A program made the position numbers and the translations under genes. Positions 54,071-63,186 of a stretch of DNA of 64,000 bases are shown here, piece after piece; within the stretch, counting starts at the first letter, position 1, and each line of letters starts with the position of its first letter. The notes beneath the pieces are model-generated. The model made no database searches and was not told the DNA's origin. It saw only the letters and a program-made list of their open reading frames with translations. The stretch covers positions 19,566-83,565 of the forward strand of contig JAKVBI010000002.1 in assembly GCA_022447545.1 (NCBI GenBank), read 5' to 3'. The DNA comes from Myxococcota bacterium. Lineage in GTDB: Bacteria; Myxococcota_A; UBA9160; SMWR01.

Positions 54071-54910
54071 TCAGGACTCTGTAGGGGGCCCCGTTCCGTC
54101 GGGCCGGGCCTCGAGGAGCAGCGAGGTCTGAGAGCGGGCCACAGGCCCCACCAGATCATAGATCACGGCAATCGATTGCCCGGCTCCGTCCCGCCCCAGA
54201 GCCGTCTGGGCCTGAATCGCGATCCAGTCACTCTCGGGCTCGCGTTCGAAATGAATGGTGAGATCGGCGTTGATGCAGGTCCAGCGTGTGTAGTCGAGGG
54301 TGCTTCCGGTGCCACTCGTAAAGTCCGCAAGGGTCGCGACGCGCACCTGAGGGCTCGGATCCTCACCCTCCACGATCCGACAGCGCAAGCGCGTCCACGC
54401 GACAGCCACCTCACCAGATTGAGGATCGCTGATTCGCTCGTACTCCACCGCTCGAATGAAGCCCGGCACGTACCCCATTTTGCGGCGACCAAACTGCTCG
54501 CCACCCCCAGGGCGCGAAGCCAGGGGTGGATAGGGAAATGCAACCGTCTCCCCGCTCTGGATGGGCCCCATCCCCTTGGCGACGCGCATGCGAAGCGCCG
54601 AAGCTCGCGCCACCTCGATCTCGCCCTCGAGAAGGGAGACGTCCACCACCTGGATGCGGCGACCCGAGCGCACGATCCGGCTGCGGACGCTCAGAGGCCG
54701 CATGGGAACGGCGCGCATCAGGTCGATACTCATGCGCACTGTGCGCATGGGCACCGGTGACGGGCAGGCCTCGACGCAATGGGCCAACAAGCCCGAAACC
54801 GCACCGCCGTGCTGGTGCTCGGGATTCCAGGGACCCTGGGTCATGTCCGAGGGAAAGACCTGGTCTCCTTCGATACGGAATAGGGCGTCGTCGGGCTCTG
54901 CAACCTTCAA
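54071..54910 (-). CDS. acyl-CoA thioesterase-like protein (double hotdog)
   Basis: A 279-residue protein from a TTG at 54910 that overlaps the stop of the SGNH gene (TTGA). GPWNPEHQHGGAVSGLLAH is the N-terminal hotdog active-site helix; the second hotdog has LADFTSGTGSTLDYTRW and LTIHFEREPESDWIAIQAQT. This is the TesB-like thioesterase-superfamily layout. It would hydrolyse acyl-CoA and release CoA in the pathway encoded around it. Confidence 0.82.
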   Translation of the reverse strand: MKVAEPDDALFRIEGDQVFPSDMTQGPWNPEHQHGGAVSGLLAHCVEACPSPVPMRTVRMSIDLMRAVPMRPLSVRSRIVRSGRRIQVVDVSLLEGEIEVARASALRMRVAKGMGPIQSGETVAFPYPPLASRPGGGEQFGRRKMGYVPGFIRAVEYERISDPQSGEVAVAWTRLRCRIVEGEDPSPQVRVATLADFTSGTGSTLDYTRWTCINADLTIHFEREPESDWIAIQAQTALGRDGAGQSIAVIYDLVGPVARSQTSLLLEARPDGTGPPTES

Positions 54911-56013
54911 GGAATCGGCTCCGTGGGTGGGGGGGAAAGGTGCGAAACGGGAGATTGACGGCTCGGAGCCGCGCGCACCAGTCCCCGCTTTTCGAGTTCG
55001 TGTGCAACGTACCAGGCCGCCAGGCGATGGCCCTCGGCACTGGGGTGCCAGAAGTCGGAAAACAGGGGGCGTGCCCCGTGCGCTCGCGCTTGGCGGTAGA
55101 ACGGCAGCAGGTTCACGACTTCCCAGTCGCGACCTCTCGAGAGCGCCACCAGCTGTCGCTGGAGCCGGCCTTGGCCCTCGCCCCATAGCTGCCGACGGTA
55201 GGGGAAGGCCACGACCACGACGCGCGCTCCGACCCCGGCCGCAGCTTCCGCCATCTCGCCGTAGCGTTCCAGCAGCCAGCCGGCCTCGACGCGGCCGTCG
55301 AGGTGATCCAGCGGGACATAGCGGGCAACGCGGGTGTCCTCGTCCATGAACCAGCGAATCCGTGCGGCATCCAACAAGGCGCAAAGCTTCCAGTCCCCAC
55401 AAGCACCGAGCCACCGACCCAGGGGGCTCAAAAGCCGGGTCCGCGGATCCGGATACGCGGCCTCGGGTAGCTCGCCCAGCGACCAACGTGTGTGGTGATC
55501 GAAATGGGTGGTGGGATCGTTCAAGTCGTTGACGCAGAACTGAATGAGTACGAGGTCGGGCTGGTAATCGACCACCCGCCCCGCCAACAGCGCCGCCTCA
55601 TTGTAGGAGTTGTAACCACCCACACCGAAGTTCAACACTTCCACCGGGAGCCGATCCCCCAGCCGAGCCTCGAGCTGCGCTGGGAATGCCTGATCCAGCT
55701 GCACCCCATAGCCGAAGGCGATGGAGTCGCCCAGCACCGCAATTCGCGACACCCCATCGGTCTTGGCCAGGGTTCTGGGCCGATCTCGGAATCCGTGTTC
55801 GGCGATGGCATACTCGACCGTGCCATCGAGACTCCGGGCACCGGGAATCAGTTCGTAGAGCCAGGGGCTCTCCAGGCTTGGCGTGTGAAGGTCCGAGAGC
55901 CCGTCGCGGAGCGGCCCCAGGTCAAGAACTCGCGCGAATCCCTCGAACAGCCCCAGGGTCAGGACGACACTGCCCAACACGAGCACAATCCGTGTGATCC
56001 ACGAATGCCTCAT
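54907..56013 (-). CDS. SGNH/GDSL-family hydrolase, membrane-anchored
   Basis: A 368-residue protein with one N-terminal helix (ITRIVLVLGSVVLTLGLFEG) and an SGNH domain: block I VLGDSIAFGYG (Ser), block II NFGVGGYNS, block III QFCVNDLND (Asn), and block V FSDFWHPSAEGH (Asp and His). It would de-esterify a lipid or polysaccharide at the membrane. It lies nine bases downstream of the CoA-transferase stop and is coupled to the thioesterase. Confidence 0.88.
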   Translation of the reverse strand: MRHSWITRIVLVLGSVVLTLGLFEGFARVLDLGPLRDGLSDLHTPSLESPWLYELIPGARSLDGTVEYAIAEHGFRDRPRTLAKTDGVSRIAVLGDSIAFGYGVQLDQAFPAQLEARLGDRLPVEVLNFGVGGYNSYNEAALLAGRVVDYQPDLVLIQFCVNDLNDPTTHFDHHTRWSLGELPEAAYPDPRTRLLSPLGRWLGACGDWKLCALLDAARIRWFMDEDTRVARYVPLDHLDGRVEAGWLLERYGEMAEAAAGVGARVVVVAFPYRRQLWGEGQGRLQRQLVALSRGRDWEVVNLLPFYRQARAHGARPLFSDFWHPSAEGHRLAAWYVAHELEKRGLVRAAPSRQSPVSHLSPPPTEPIP

Positions 56014-56022
56014 GGTGCAATG

Positions 56023-58632
56023 CTAGATCACGCCTTCGTCGCTCAGCGCCACCACTTCGTCGGCCGACAGGTCGAGCAATTCTGCGTACACTTCGACGTT
56101 GTCCTCCCCATAGGCGGGCGCACCACGGTCGATGGGCCCGCCGATGAAGGGCGGCGTGGCACTCATCTTCACCGGCAGCTCGGGAATCGGCCAGGTCCCG
56201 ATCTCGGTCCCCGTGAGCTCCGTCATCCAATCGAGGGCAGACAATTGGGGATCGCCCTCGCAACGATCCCGAGCATCCTGGCATACCCCCGCTGGAATTC
56301 CCACGGCCTGGAGGGCGTGCATGATCTCGTAGCGATCACGATCCCGCGTGTACGTGGAAATACACTCATCGAGCGCGTCCTGGTGCAGCAACCGGGCTTC
56401 GAGGCTCGCAAAGCGGGGGTCCCGTGCCCATTCGTCGCGTCCTGTGGTGGCCACCAGGGTTTGCCACTGAGTGTCGTCGAAACATGCGATGGCGACCCAG
56501 CGATCCTCCCCCGCACACGGATAGACACCGTGGGGTGCCGCGGGCTTGTAGGGTGAACGATTTCCGGTTCGCGCATAGCTGCGACCATTGGCCGACCAAT
56601 CGAGGATCGCCGCCCCGGAAAGAAAGATTCCGGCGTCACACTGCGAGGAATCGATCCACTGCCCTTCGCCAGTGCGCGCGCGATGGTGGAGCGCTGCCAG
56701 CATGGCCAAAGCCAGCGTATAGGCACCGAACCAGTCCAGGTACGAATACCCCCAACCCGCCGGTGCCGCCGGCTCGGGCAGACCGGACATCTCCGAGGTG
56801 GACGCCAGGGCTTGGGCCACCGGCCCCAGGGTTCGGTATTTGCCGTACAAGCCCCGGGAACCGAAACCCGACTGCTGCACGTAGATGATGTCGGGCTTGA
56901 TGGAACGCATCACGTCGTAGCCGAGGCCCCACTTGTCCATGACGCCCGGCGAGAAACCCTCAGCCACGATGTCGGCGGTTTCCACCATCCGCTTGGCGAG
57001 TTCGAGACCCTTGGGGTGTCGTACGTTGAGCGAGATTCCCCGCTGTCCCGATCGGATGTTCATGAACTGGCCACTCCGATTGGGCGTGCTGTTGTCGGGG
57101 GGGAGCGGCTGAGTGGCCCCCCGGCGCGCCTCGGCACCGCCGATCGGAGCCTGGCCCATGTTCTTGCGCAGGTCCGGATTCTGGTGCCACTCCACCTTGA
57201 CCACGTCCGCTCCCATTCCCGCCAGGAAACGGGGCGCACCCCCCGAGGCCAGATACCAAGTGAAGTCGAGAATGCGCACGTCGTGCAGCGCAAAGGACTT
57301 ACCACGGCGCGATTGGCGCGCGTCGCTAGAGGTCGCCGGCTTCGCCGGTACGGCCAGCAGCGGGCGCGGCACGGCGCTTTCGAGAATCTCGTCGGTGTGC
57401 TCCCCCAGTCGCGGCGACTTGGGGCCCGTGCGCCAGGGCGCCTCGTCGGACACCCACTTCGACAACGCGTAGGTGAACGGACGGGAGAGTTCCGGGTGAT
57501 CGACTTCCCCCACGGATCCCCGGACCTGCCAATGCTCGTCGAGGGCGTTCTCGTGGGGTTTGCGCAGGGGGACCCACATCAGCCCCATCTCCTGGGCCTC
57601 CTGCCAGGGGACCTCGGCGTAGGTGAATTTTCGGATCAGGCGCAGAGTGACCTCGGTGATGTGATTCATCAGTTCGGGGTCGAGCCCGGGGCCGGATCCG
57701 GGGGCACCGGCCGCCCCCATCCCCCCGATCCGCTCCGCCAGGTCGGCCTCCATTCCGTAGCGGGCCAGGAACTCGACCAGGTTTCCCCAACCCGTCGACC
57801 CCATGGGCGGCAGAATCAGCACCCAGCGACCGTCCTTCGTATTGCCCATCATGGGCAGCGCCGAAACGCGCTCGCCGGCATGGCGACACGTCTGACGGCG
57901 GAAGGGGGCAGCACGCATCACCCAGGACATGAGATCGAGTTCCGTGCACTTCGACACGGCATCGTGTACCGCGCAGGAGAGAACCTGACCCTCTCCCGTC
58001 TCCCGACGGTGCATCAACGCTCCCAACAAGCCGATGGCCATCTGCTCACCGGTGATGTGGTAGGCGTGCCAGTTCTGAGGTGCGATGGGAGGCAGGTCGT
58101 AGCTGCCATCGGGTCGTGGGTCGTAGCCGCAGTTCATCACCGGCCCACCGAGAGCCAGATGGACCAAGTCGCTTCCGTGATAGTCGGCCCAGGGCCCGGT
58201 GTCGCCGAAGGCAGAAATCCGAGCCACCACCAACTGGGGAAAGCGCGCGCGAAGCGATTCGGCATCGAGGCCCAGGGCTTCGAGGGTTCCCGGAGGCGTC
58301 GACTCCAGAAACACATCCGCGGTAGCGAGGATCTCCAGCAGGCGCTCGCGCCCCCCGGACGCTTCTAGGTCTAGCACCACCGAACGTTTGCCCAGGTTGT
58401 AGTTCCAGAAGAAGAGCGAGCCCTCGGGATCGGGTTCGTCGTGGAGGAAGGGCCCGATCCGGCGCGTCGGAGAACCTTCGGGCGACTCGATCTTGATCAC
58501 GTCGGCTCCCAGCCCCGAGAGCAGCCTTCCGCAGTACTCACCCTGTTCGTCACACCACTCCACGACACGGATGTCCGCCAAGTTGCCGTTCTTCGATCCA
58601 CTGTCAGACAAAGCAGAACCTCCAGTCGGCAT
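56023..58632 (-). CDS. tandem CaiB/BaiF-type class III CoA-transferase
   Basis: From the ATG at 58632 (GAGG upstream) the protein is 869 residues, twice the usual length, because it holds two class III CoA-transferase domains (about 1-410 and 450-869), each with the entry motif (IRVVEWCDEQGEYCGRLLSG and VRILDFTWYLASGGAPRFLA). The catalytic Asp is visible in the second copy (GYSYLDWFGAYTLALAM) but the first has Tyr at that place by my alignment (HAYHITGEQMAIGLLG). Such enzymes move CoA between acids. Tandem direct repeats lie upstream. Confidence 0.9.
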   Translation of the reverse strand: MPTGGSALSDSGSKNGNLADIRVVEWCDEQGEYCGRLLSGLGADVIKIESPEGSPTRRIGPFLHDEPDPEGSLFFWNYNLGKRSVVLDLEASGGRERLLEILATADVFLESTPPGTLEALGLDAESLRARFPQLVVARISAFGDTGPWADYHGSDLVHLALGGPVMNCGYDPRPDGSYDLPPIAPQNWHAYHITGEQMAIGLLGALMHRRETGEGQVLSCAVHDAVSKCTELDLMSWVMRAAPFRRQTCRHAGERVSALPMMGNTKDGRWVLILPPMGSTGWGNLVEFLARYGMEADLAERIGGMGAAGAPGSGPGLDPELMNHITEVTLRLIRKFTYAEVPWQEAQEMGLMWVPLRKPHENALDEHWQVRGSVGEVDHPELSRPFTYALSKWVSDEAPWRTGPKSPRLGEHTDEILESAVPRPLLAVPAKPATSSDARQSRRGKSFALHDVRILDFTWYLASGGAPRFLAGMGADVVKVEWHQNPDLRKNMGQAPIGGAEARRGATQPLPPDNSTPNRSGQFMNIRSGQRGISLNVRHPKGLELAKRMVETADIVAEGFSPGVMDKWGLGYDVMRSIKPDIIYVQQSGFGSRGLYGKYRTLGPVAQALASTSEMSGLPEPAAPAGWGYSYLDWFGAYTLALAMLAALHHRARTGEGQWIDSSQCDAGIFLSGAAILDWSANGRSYARTGNRSPYKPAAPHGVYPCAGEDRWVAIACFDDTQWQTLVATTGRDEWARDPRFASLEARLLHQDALDECISTYTRDRDRYEIMHALQAVGIPAGVCQDARDRCEGDPQLSALDWMTELTGTEIGTWPIPELPVKMSATPPFIGGPIDRGAPAYGEDNVEVYAELLDLSADEVVALSDEGVI

Positions 58633-58693
58633 GAGGACCTCGAACCCATGGAAGAGATTCGGAAGGGAGCCGATCGACTCATCATGACCAAGC

Positions 58694-58729
58694 GCAGGTC
58701 GCGAAGGCAAGGGCAGGTCACGAAGGCAA
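58694..58729. repeat. tandem 17-base direct repeats upstream of the CoA-transferase
   Basis: GCAGGTCGCGAAGGCAA (58694-58710) and GCAGGTCACGAAGGCAA (58713-58729) differ at one base and have a period of 19, close to two helical turns. They lie 62-97 bases before the CoA-transferase start and between it and the divergent methyltransferase, where operators are expected. I see no clear -35/-10 pair. Confidence 0.5.
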
Positions 58730-58921
58730 ACCACAAGACATCCCGTCAACGGGAAGCGGGCACCCCGGTACGCGAAAGGGACGTGCTACCCTGCCGCCGC
58801 GCCGTGAGCGAGGATCCATGTGAGGGGGAGCGACGCCTGAGCGCCTTGGAAGTCGACGGCCCCAGCGCCCGTTCCGCGCGAGCGGCACCCCCCGGCGGTT
58901 TGCCCGTGGGAGAGGCTCAGC

Positions 58922-59665
58922 TTGGCTGAAGCGACCTCCGACTACCCCGGCGACGAACTCACGCTGTTCGCAGAGGCAAAGCGCTGGAAGCGCTACCTCG
59001 CTTCCCTCCTGCACCCCTATCTGGGCCAACGGGTCCTGGAGGTGGGTGCAGGCCTGGGAGCGAATACTCGAGCGCTCTGCAGCGACGCCATCAAACGTTG
59101 GGTCTGCCTGGAGCCGGACCGCCAGATGGCGGAATCACTCGAGCAGGCCATCGTCGACCGAACACTCCCAGGGGCCTGCGAAGTTCGATGGGGAGGGATC
59201 GACAGCACTCCGCCGGGCGACTCTTTCGACACAGTGCTCTACATCGACGTGCTCGAACACATCCTCGATGATGCCGGCGAGCTCGAGCAGGCGCGAAAAA
59301 AACTGGACGAAGGCGGCCACCTGGTCGTCGTGGCCCCAGCCCACGACTGGCTGATGACCCCCTTCGACGAACGCATCGGCCACCATCGTCGTTACTCCAG
59401 GCGGAGTTTGGCAGCCGCGGTGCCTGGAGGCTTCGATCGAGTCTCCCTCCGCTACATCGATTCCGTGGGCTTGATCGCATCCCTCGCCAACCGCCTGCTC
59501 CTGCGACAGTCCATGCCCACGCCGTCCCAGATTGCCACCTGGGACCGACTCTTGGTGCCACTGTCCCGGGGGTTGGCCGATCCCCTTCTGGTGGGACAGC
59601 TGGGGAAGTCCGTAATGGGGGTATGGAGCCGATCGAGCTCCGCAACGGGGCCGCTGAGCGGTTGA
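58922..59665 (+). CDS. SAM-dependent class I methyltransferase
   Basis: A 247-residue protein starting at TTG, with GGGAGAGG upstream. Motif I is VLEVGAGLGANTRAL, the acidic residue after strand 2 is in WVCLEPDRQM, and motif IV is TVLYIDVLEHILDD. The C-terminal extension (YIDSVGLIASLANRLLLRQS) is typical of type-11 methyltransferases acting on lipids or glycans. It is divergent from the CoA-transferase and about 200 bases before the acyl-CoA dehydrogenases. Substrate unknown. Confidence 0.88.
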   Translation: MAEATSDYPGDELTLFAEAKRWKRYLASLLHPYLGQRVLEVGAGLGANTRALCSDAIKRWVCLEPDRQMAESLEQAIVDRTLPGACEVRWGGIDSTPPGDSFDTVLYIDVLEHILDDAGELEQARKKLDEGGHLVVVAPAHDWLMTPFDERIGHHRRYSRRSLAAAVPGGFDRVSLRYIDSVGLIASLANRLLLRQSMPTPSQIATWDRLLVPLSRGLADPLLVGQLGKSVMGVWSRSSSATGPLSG

Positions 59666-59862
59666 ACCCCGCAGCGTTGCCCTCCCCCGAGAACGGCCTG
59701 GCCCACCTGCGGAACAAATGGATAGGACCGTCAGCGCGAACAAACCTGGGTGGGTGGATGGCTCTCACTGCCGAAGATCGCGATGGGCCCCTGGCTGTTC
59801 ACGGAATCGGAATATAGAGTTGGCCGGCCATCCCCGCGGCGAAGACAATCGGAGGGAGACCC

Positions 59863-60993
59863 TTGGCATTCATCCTCTCGGAAGAACAGGCAGAGTTCCG
59901 CGACACCCTCAGGAGATTTTTCTCGGAAACCACCCCCTCCGATGATGTGCGTCGCTTGATGGACACCGCGGAGGGCTACGACGCATCGGTGTGGAGCACC
60001 ATGGCCGAGGAACTGGGGCTTCAAGGCGTCCCCTTCGACGAGCGCCACGGAGGTCAGGGCTTCGGGCTCGACGAACTCTGCATCGTGGCCGGAGAACTGG
60101 GCCGCGCTCTGGTGCCCTGCCCCTACTTTGCGAGTGTCGTGCTGGCAGGTGGCGTGCTGAAACACGTCGCCAGCGAGGCCCAGAGGGAGGCACTCCTGCC
60201 TCGGATTGCCTCGGGTGCAGTGGCAACCCTCGCCCTCGTGGAGCCGGGCCAAGGGCGTTGGGATGCCACGAGTATTCGAATGGAGACACCCCCAGAAGCC
60301 GACGATGGCCGGCTGACGGGGATCAAGGACGTCGTGCTCGACGGCACTACGGCCGAGATCATTCTGGTGGTGACCCGCTCTCCAGGCAGCCGGGGATGGG
60401 AGGGACTCTCGGTCCACTGGCTGGAAGCGCCCATTGAAGGAATGCAGCCCAAAGCCCTCCAGCCCATGGATGCCACACGAAAGCTTGCTCGTCTGCATTT
60501 CAACGGCGCTCGCTCCCAGGTCCTGGGGCAACCGGGTGAAGCCGGACCGGCGCTGCAAGTTGCCCTAGACGAGGCCCTGGTCGCCCTGTGTGCCGAGATG
60601 GTCGGTGGGATGGAATTCGTGCACGAGTCAGCCGTCGACTACGCGCGAAGCCGCCACCAGTTCGGCCGTCCCATCGGGTCCTTCCAGGCCATCAAGCACA
60701 AATGCGCAGATGTTCAGATCGACCTCGAGGGGGCAAGGGCTGCCATTTGTGCCGCGCGCGACGCAGCCGGAAGCGACGAGTTTCCCCTGCTGGCGAGCAT
60801 CGCCAAAGCTCATTGTAGTGACGCCTACTACCGAGCCACCCAGGAAAACGTACAGATCCACGGAGGCGTGGGTTTCACCTGGGAATACGACGCCCACCTC
60901 TATCTGCGGCGCGCCAAGTCCTCTCAGCAACTCCTGGGAGATGCCGACCAACATCGTGAACGAATCGCCAGAACCCTCGAGGCCCACGCCTGA
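59863..60993 (+). CDS. acyl-CoA dehydrogenase-like subunit
   Basis: A 376-residue acyl-CoA dehydrogenase starting at TTG after GGAGGGAGACCC. It has the N-terminal helical domain (FRDTLRRFFSETTPSDDVRR) and the C-terminal flavin helix region (YARSRHQFGRPIGSFQAIKH, QIHGGVGFTWEYDAHLYLRR). At the position of the usual catalytic Glu (IYEGT in short-chain enzymes) it reads LLGDA. A Glu elsewhere may serve, or this may be the non-catalytic half of a heteromer with the next gene, as in mycobacterial ChsE1-ChsE2. Confidence 0.9.
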   Translation: MAFILSEEQAEFRDTLRRFFSETTPSDDVRRLMDTAEGYDASVWSTMAEELGLQGVPFDERHGGQGFGLDELCIVAGELGRALVPCPYFASVVLAGGVLKHVASEAQREALLPRIASGAVATLALVEPGQGRWDATSIRMETPPEADDGRLTGIKDVVLDGTTAEIILVVTRSPGSRGWEGLSVHWLEAPIEGMQPKALQPMDATRKLARLHFNGARSQVLGQPGEAGPALQVALDEALVALCAEMVGGMEFVHESAVDYARSRHQFGRPIGSFQAIKHKCADVQIDLEGARAAICAARDAAGSDEFPLLASIAKAHCSDAYYRATQENVQIHGGVGFTWEYDAHLYLRRAKSSQQLLGDADQHRERIARTLEAHA

Positions 60994-61040
60994 AACCGGC
61001 GCCCCGCCGGATTCCCCGGCGCCGCCCAGCGGAGTCAAGC

Positions 61041-62279
61041 ATGCAACGATCCGACACGCCCGAGCAGGCCGAGTTTCGCACCGAGGTTCGCGAATGGCTG
61101 GAAGCCCACGCCGAGCCGAGGAAAGGAGAAGGGGACTGGTCCAACGGTCCGCGCGAGCACACCCCCGAAGCCGAAGCTGCCTACTTCGAACGCTGCCGAG
61201 AATGGCAGCGCACCCGCTTCGACGGTGGGTTTGCGTGCATCACCTGGCCAGAAAAGTACGGTGGCCGCGGCGGTACTCCCGTCCAGGAGATCATCTACGG
61301 CCAGGAGGAAGCCCACTTCGACGTCACGGCTGGCTTCCTTCCCGCCAGCATCTCCCTGGTAGGCCCCGCACTCATGCGTCACGGAAGCGTTGAGCAGTGC
61401 AAACGCTACCTGCGCCCCCTGATGCGCGGCGAAGAGACCTGGTGCCAACTTTTCAGCGAACCGGATGCGGGCTCAGATCTGGCGGCCGTGAGAACCCGGG
61501 CCGAACGCGACGGCGATGAGTTCGTCGTCAACGGACAGAAACTCTGGACTACGAGCGCCCAGCACTGTGACTACGGAATCCTCCTCGCACGCACCAATGC
61601 CGAGGCGCCCAAACACGCTGGGATCACCTTCCTTTTGGTAGACATGAAAATTCCCGGCATCGAAGTCAGGCCGCTGATCACCATGAAAGGTGACCGACAC
61701 TTCAACGAGGTGTTCTTCACCGACGTACGCGTAGACGTCGCCAATGTATGCGGGGAGATCGATCGGGGCTGGGCCGTCGCGAAGACCACCCTGGCCAACG
61801 AATCGATGATGATCGGAACCGGAACCCAGACCCAGGGAACGACCGCGAGCCTGGTGCAATACGCAATGGACCACGGGCGCTGGGAGGATCCGCTGGTCCG
61901 CCAGCGCGTTGCCGAGGCCTACGTCCAGGAACGGCTACTCGGCTTTCTTCGCGACCGACTTCAGGAAGCAGTTCTCGAGGGGCGCATGCCCGATGTGGAC
62001 GGCTCGGTCATGAAGATCCTCTGGTCCGAAAGTCGAACCCTGAGGGCCGAGGTGGGCCTCGACATCCAGGGGACCGACGGACTGCTGGCCGGCGACGATG
62101 CATTCGACCACGCGTACTGGCAGCAGCTCGTGCTCGACCGCTCCATGGGAAGCGTTGGTGGTGGAACCCTCGAAGTCCACCGCAACGGCATCGGAGAGCG
62201 TGTACTGGGTTTGGCGAGAGAACCGAGAGCCGACCGGGACGTGGCGTTCCGCGACCTGAAAACGAGCACCGAGGGCTGA
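61041..62279 (+). CDS. acyl-CoA dehydrogenase-like subunit
   Basis: A 412-residue acyl-CoA dehydrogenase. FSEPDAGSDLAAVRTRAERD is the FAD/substrate-binding segment, and GGGTLEVHRNGIGERVLGLA lies at the C-terminal active-site loop, where GGT replaces the canonical EGT. It follows the first dehydrogenase by 47 bases and is a diverged paralog, so an alpha2beta2 enzyme is likely. Genes for enoyl-CoA hydratase and an SDR follow. Confidence 0.92.
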   Translation: MQRSDTPEQAEFRTEVREWLEAHAEPRKGEGDWSNGPREHTPEAEAAYFERCREWQRTRFDGGFACITWPEKYGGRGGTPVQEIIYGQEEAHFDVTAGFLPASISLVGPALMRHGSVEQCKRYLRPLMRGEETWCQLFSEPDAGSDLAAVRTRAERDGDEFVVNGQKLWTTSAQHCDYGILLARTNAEAPKHAGITFLLVDMKIPGIEVRPLITMKGDRHFNEVFFTDVRVDVANVCGEIDRGWAVAKTTLANESMMIGTGTQTQGTTASLVQYAMDHGRWEDPLVRQRVAEAYVQERLLGFLRDRLQEAVLEGRMPDVDGSVMKILWSESRTLRAEVGLDIQGTDGLLAGDDAFDHAYWQQLVLDRSMGSVGGGTLEVHRNGIGERVLGLAREPRADRDVAFRDLKTSTEG

Positions 62280-62337
62280 ACACGCCTCGACCCCGAGCTG
62301 ATACCATGCGCGGCCCGGCAATGAGTTGGAGGCCCCC

Positions 62338-63141
62338 TTGAGTGAACCCGCCGTCATCGTCGAGCAGGATGGGCACGTACTGAGCGTCACCCTGAACCGG
62401 CCCGAGAAACGCAACGCGGTCAACGCCGAGGTGATGTGCCGACTCGTCGATGCGTGGAAACGCCTGGACGACGACGACGACCTGCGCTGCGCGATTCTCA
62501 GTGGTCGCGGCCCGGTCTTTTGCGCCGGAATGGATCTCTCGGTGATCCATCAGATGGGTTCCGGCGAACCCGGCGATGAGTACCTGCAACGCGTGCGCAA
62601 AGACTCCGCCATGATCATGCAGTGTTGGCTCAAGACCTATCGCCCCACGAAACCCGTGATCGCCGCCGTGGAGGGCTACGCCCTGGCGGGGGGTACGGAG
62701 ATCCTGCAGGGAACGGATATCCGCGTCGCCGCCGAATCGGCGCAGTTCGGTGTGACCGAAGTCCAGCGCGGACTGTTCCCCATGGCGGGCTCCACCGTGC
62801 GACTGCCTCGCCAGATCCCCTACACGGTGGCCGTCGAAATGCTCCTCACAGGCGATGCGATCTCCGCCCAGCGCGCCTACGAACTGGGACTGGTAGGTCG
62901 GGTCGTCCCCGACGGTGAGGCCGTTACCGAAGCCGGAAAAATCGCCGAGCGAATCGCGCAGAACGGCCCCCTGGCGGTGAAAGCGATCCTTCAGAGCATT
63001 CGCGCCGGCATGCTGGTGCGCGAAGAAGAAGCCTGGGAAACAGAAGAGAAGATCGGCATCAGCGTCATGACATCCGAGGACGCGCAGGAAGGTCCGCGCG
63101 CGTTCCTCGAGAAACGCCCGCCCCAGTTCAAGGGGCGTTAG
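62338..63141 (+). CDS. enoyl-CoA hydratase/isomerase (crotonase) family
   Basis: From the TTG at 62338, with GGAGG five bases before, the protein is 267 residues; an earlier TTG at 62326 is an alternative. Crotonase motifs: SVTLNRPEKRNAVNAEV, FCAGMDLSVIHQM, GYALAGGTEILQGTDIRVAA and FGVTEVQRGLFPMAGS, with the two Glu positions (GGTEIL and TEVQRG) filled. It would hydrate the enoyl-CoA made by the upstream dehydrogenases. Confidence 0.93.
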   Translation: MSEPAVIVEQDGHVLSVTLNRPEKRNAVNAEVMCRLVDAWKRLDDDDDLRCAILSGRGPVFCAGMDLSVIHQMGSGEPGDEYLQRVRKDSAMIMQCWLKTYRPTKPVIAAVEGYALAGGTEILQGTDIRVAAESAQFGVTEVQRGLFPMAGSTVRLPRQIPYTVAVEMLLTGDAISAQRAYELGLVGRVVPDGEAVTEAGKIAERIAQNGPLAVKAILQSIRAGMLVREEEAWETEEKIGISVMTSEDAQEGPRAFLEKRPPQFKGR

Positions 63142-63186
63142 ACAGTATCGATCGCGGACAGATCCGCGAACACCGGAGGAACGGAG

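Noticed and set aside
56683-58368. Plus-strand open frame of 561 codons opposite the CoA-transferase
   Set aside because: Both CoA-transferase domains are clear on the other strand.
59623-59817. Small open frame after the methyltransferase gene
   Set aside because: It overlaps the methyltransferase end, has no ribosome-binding site and no recognisable features.
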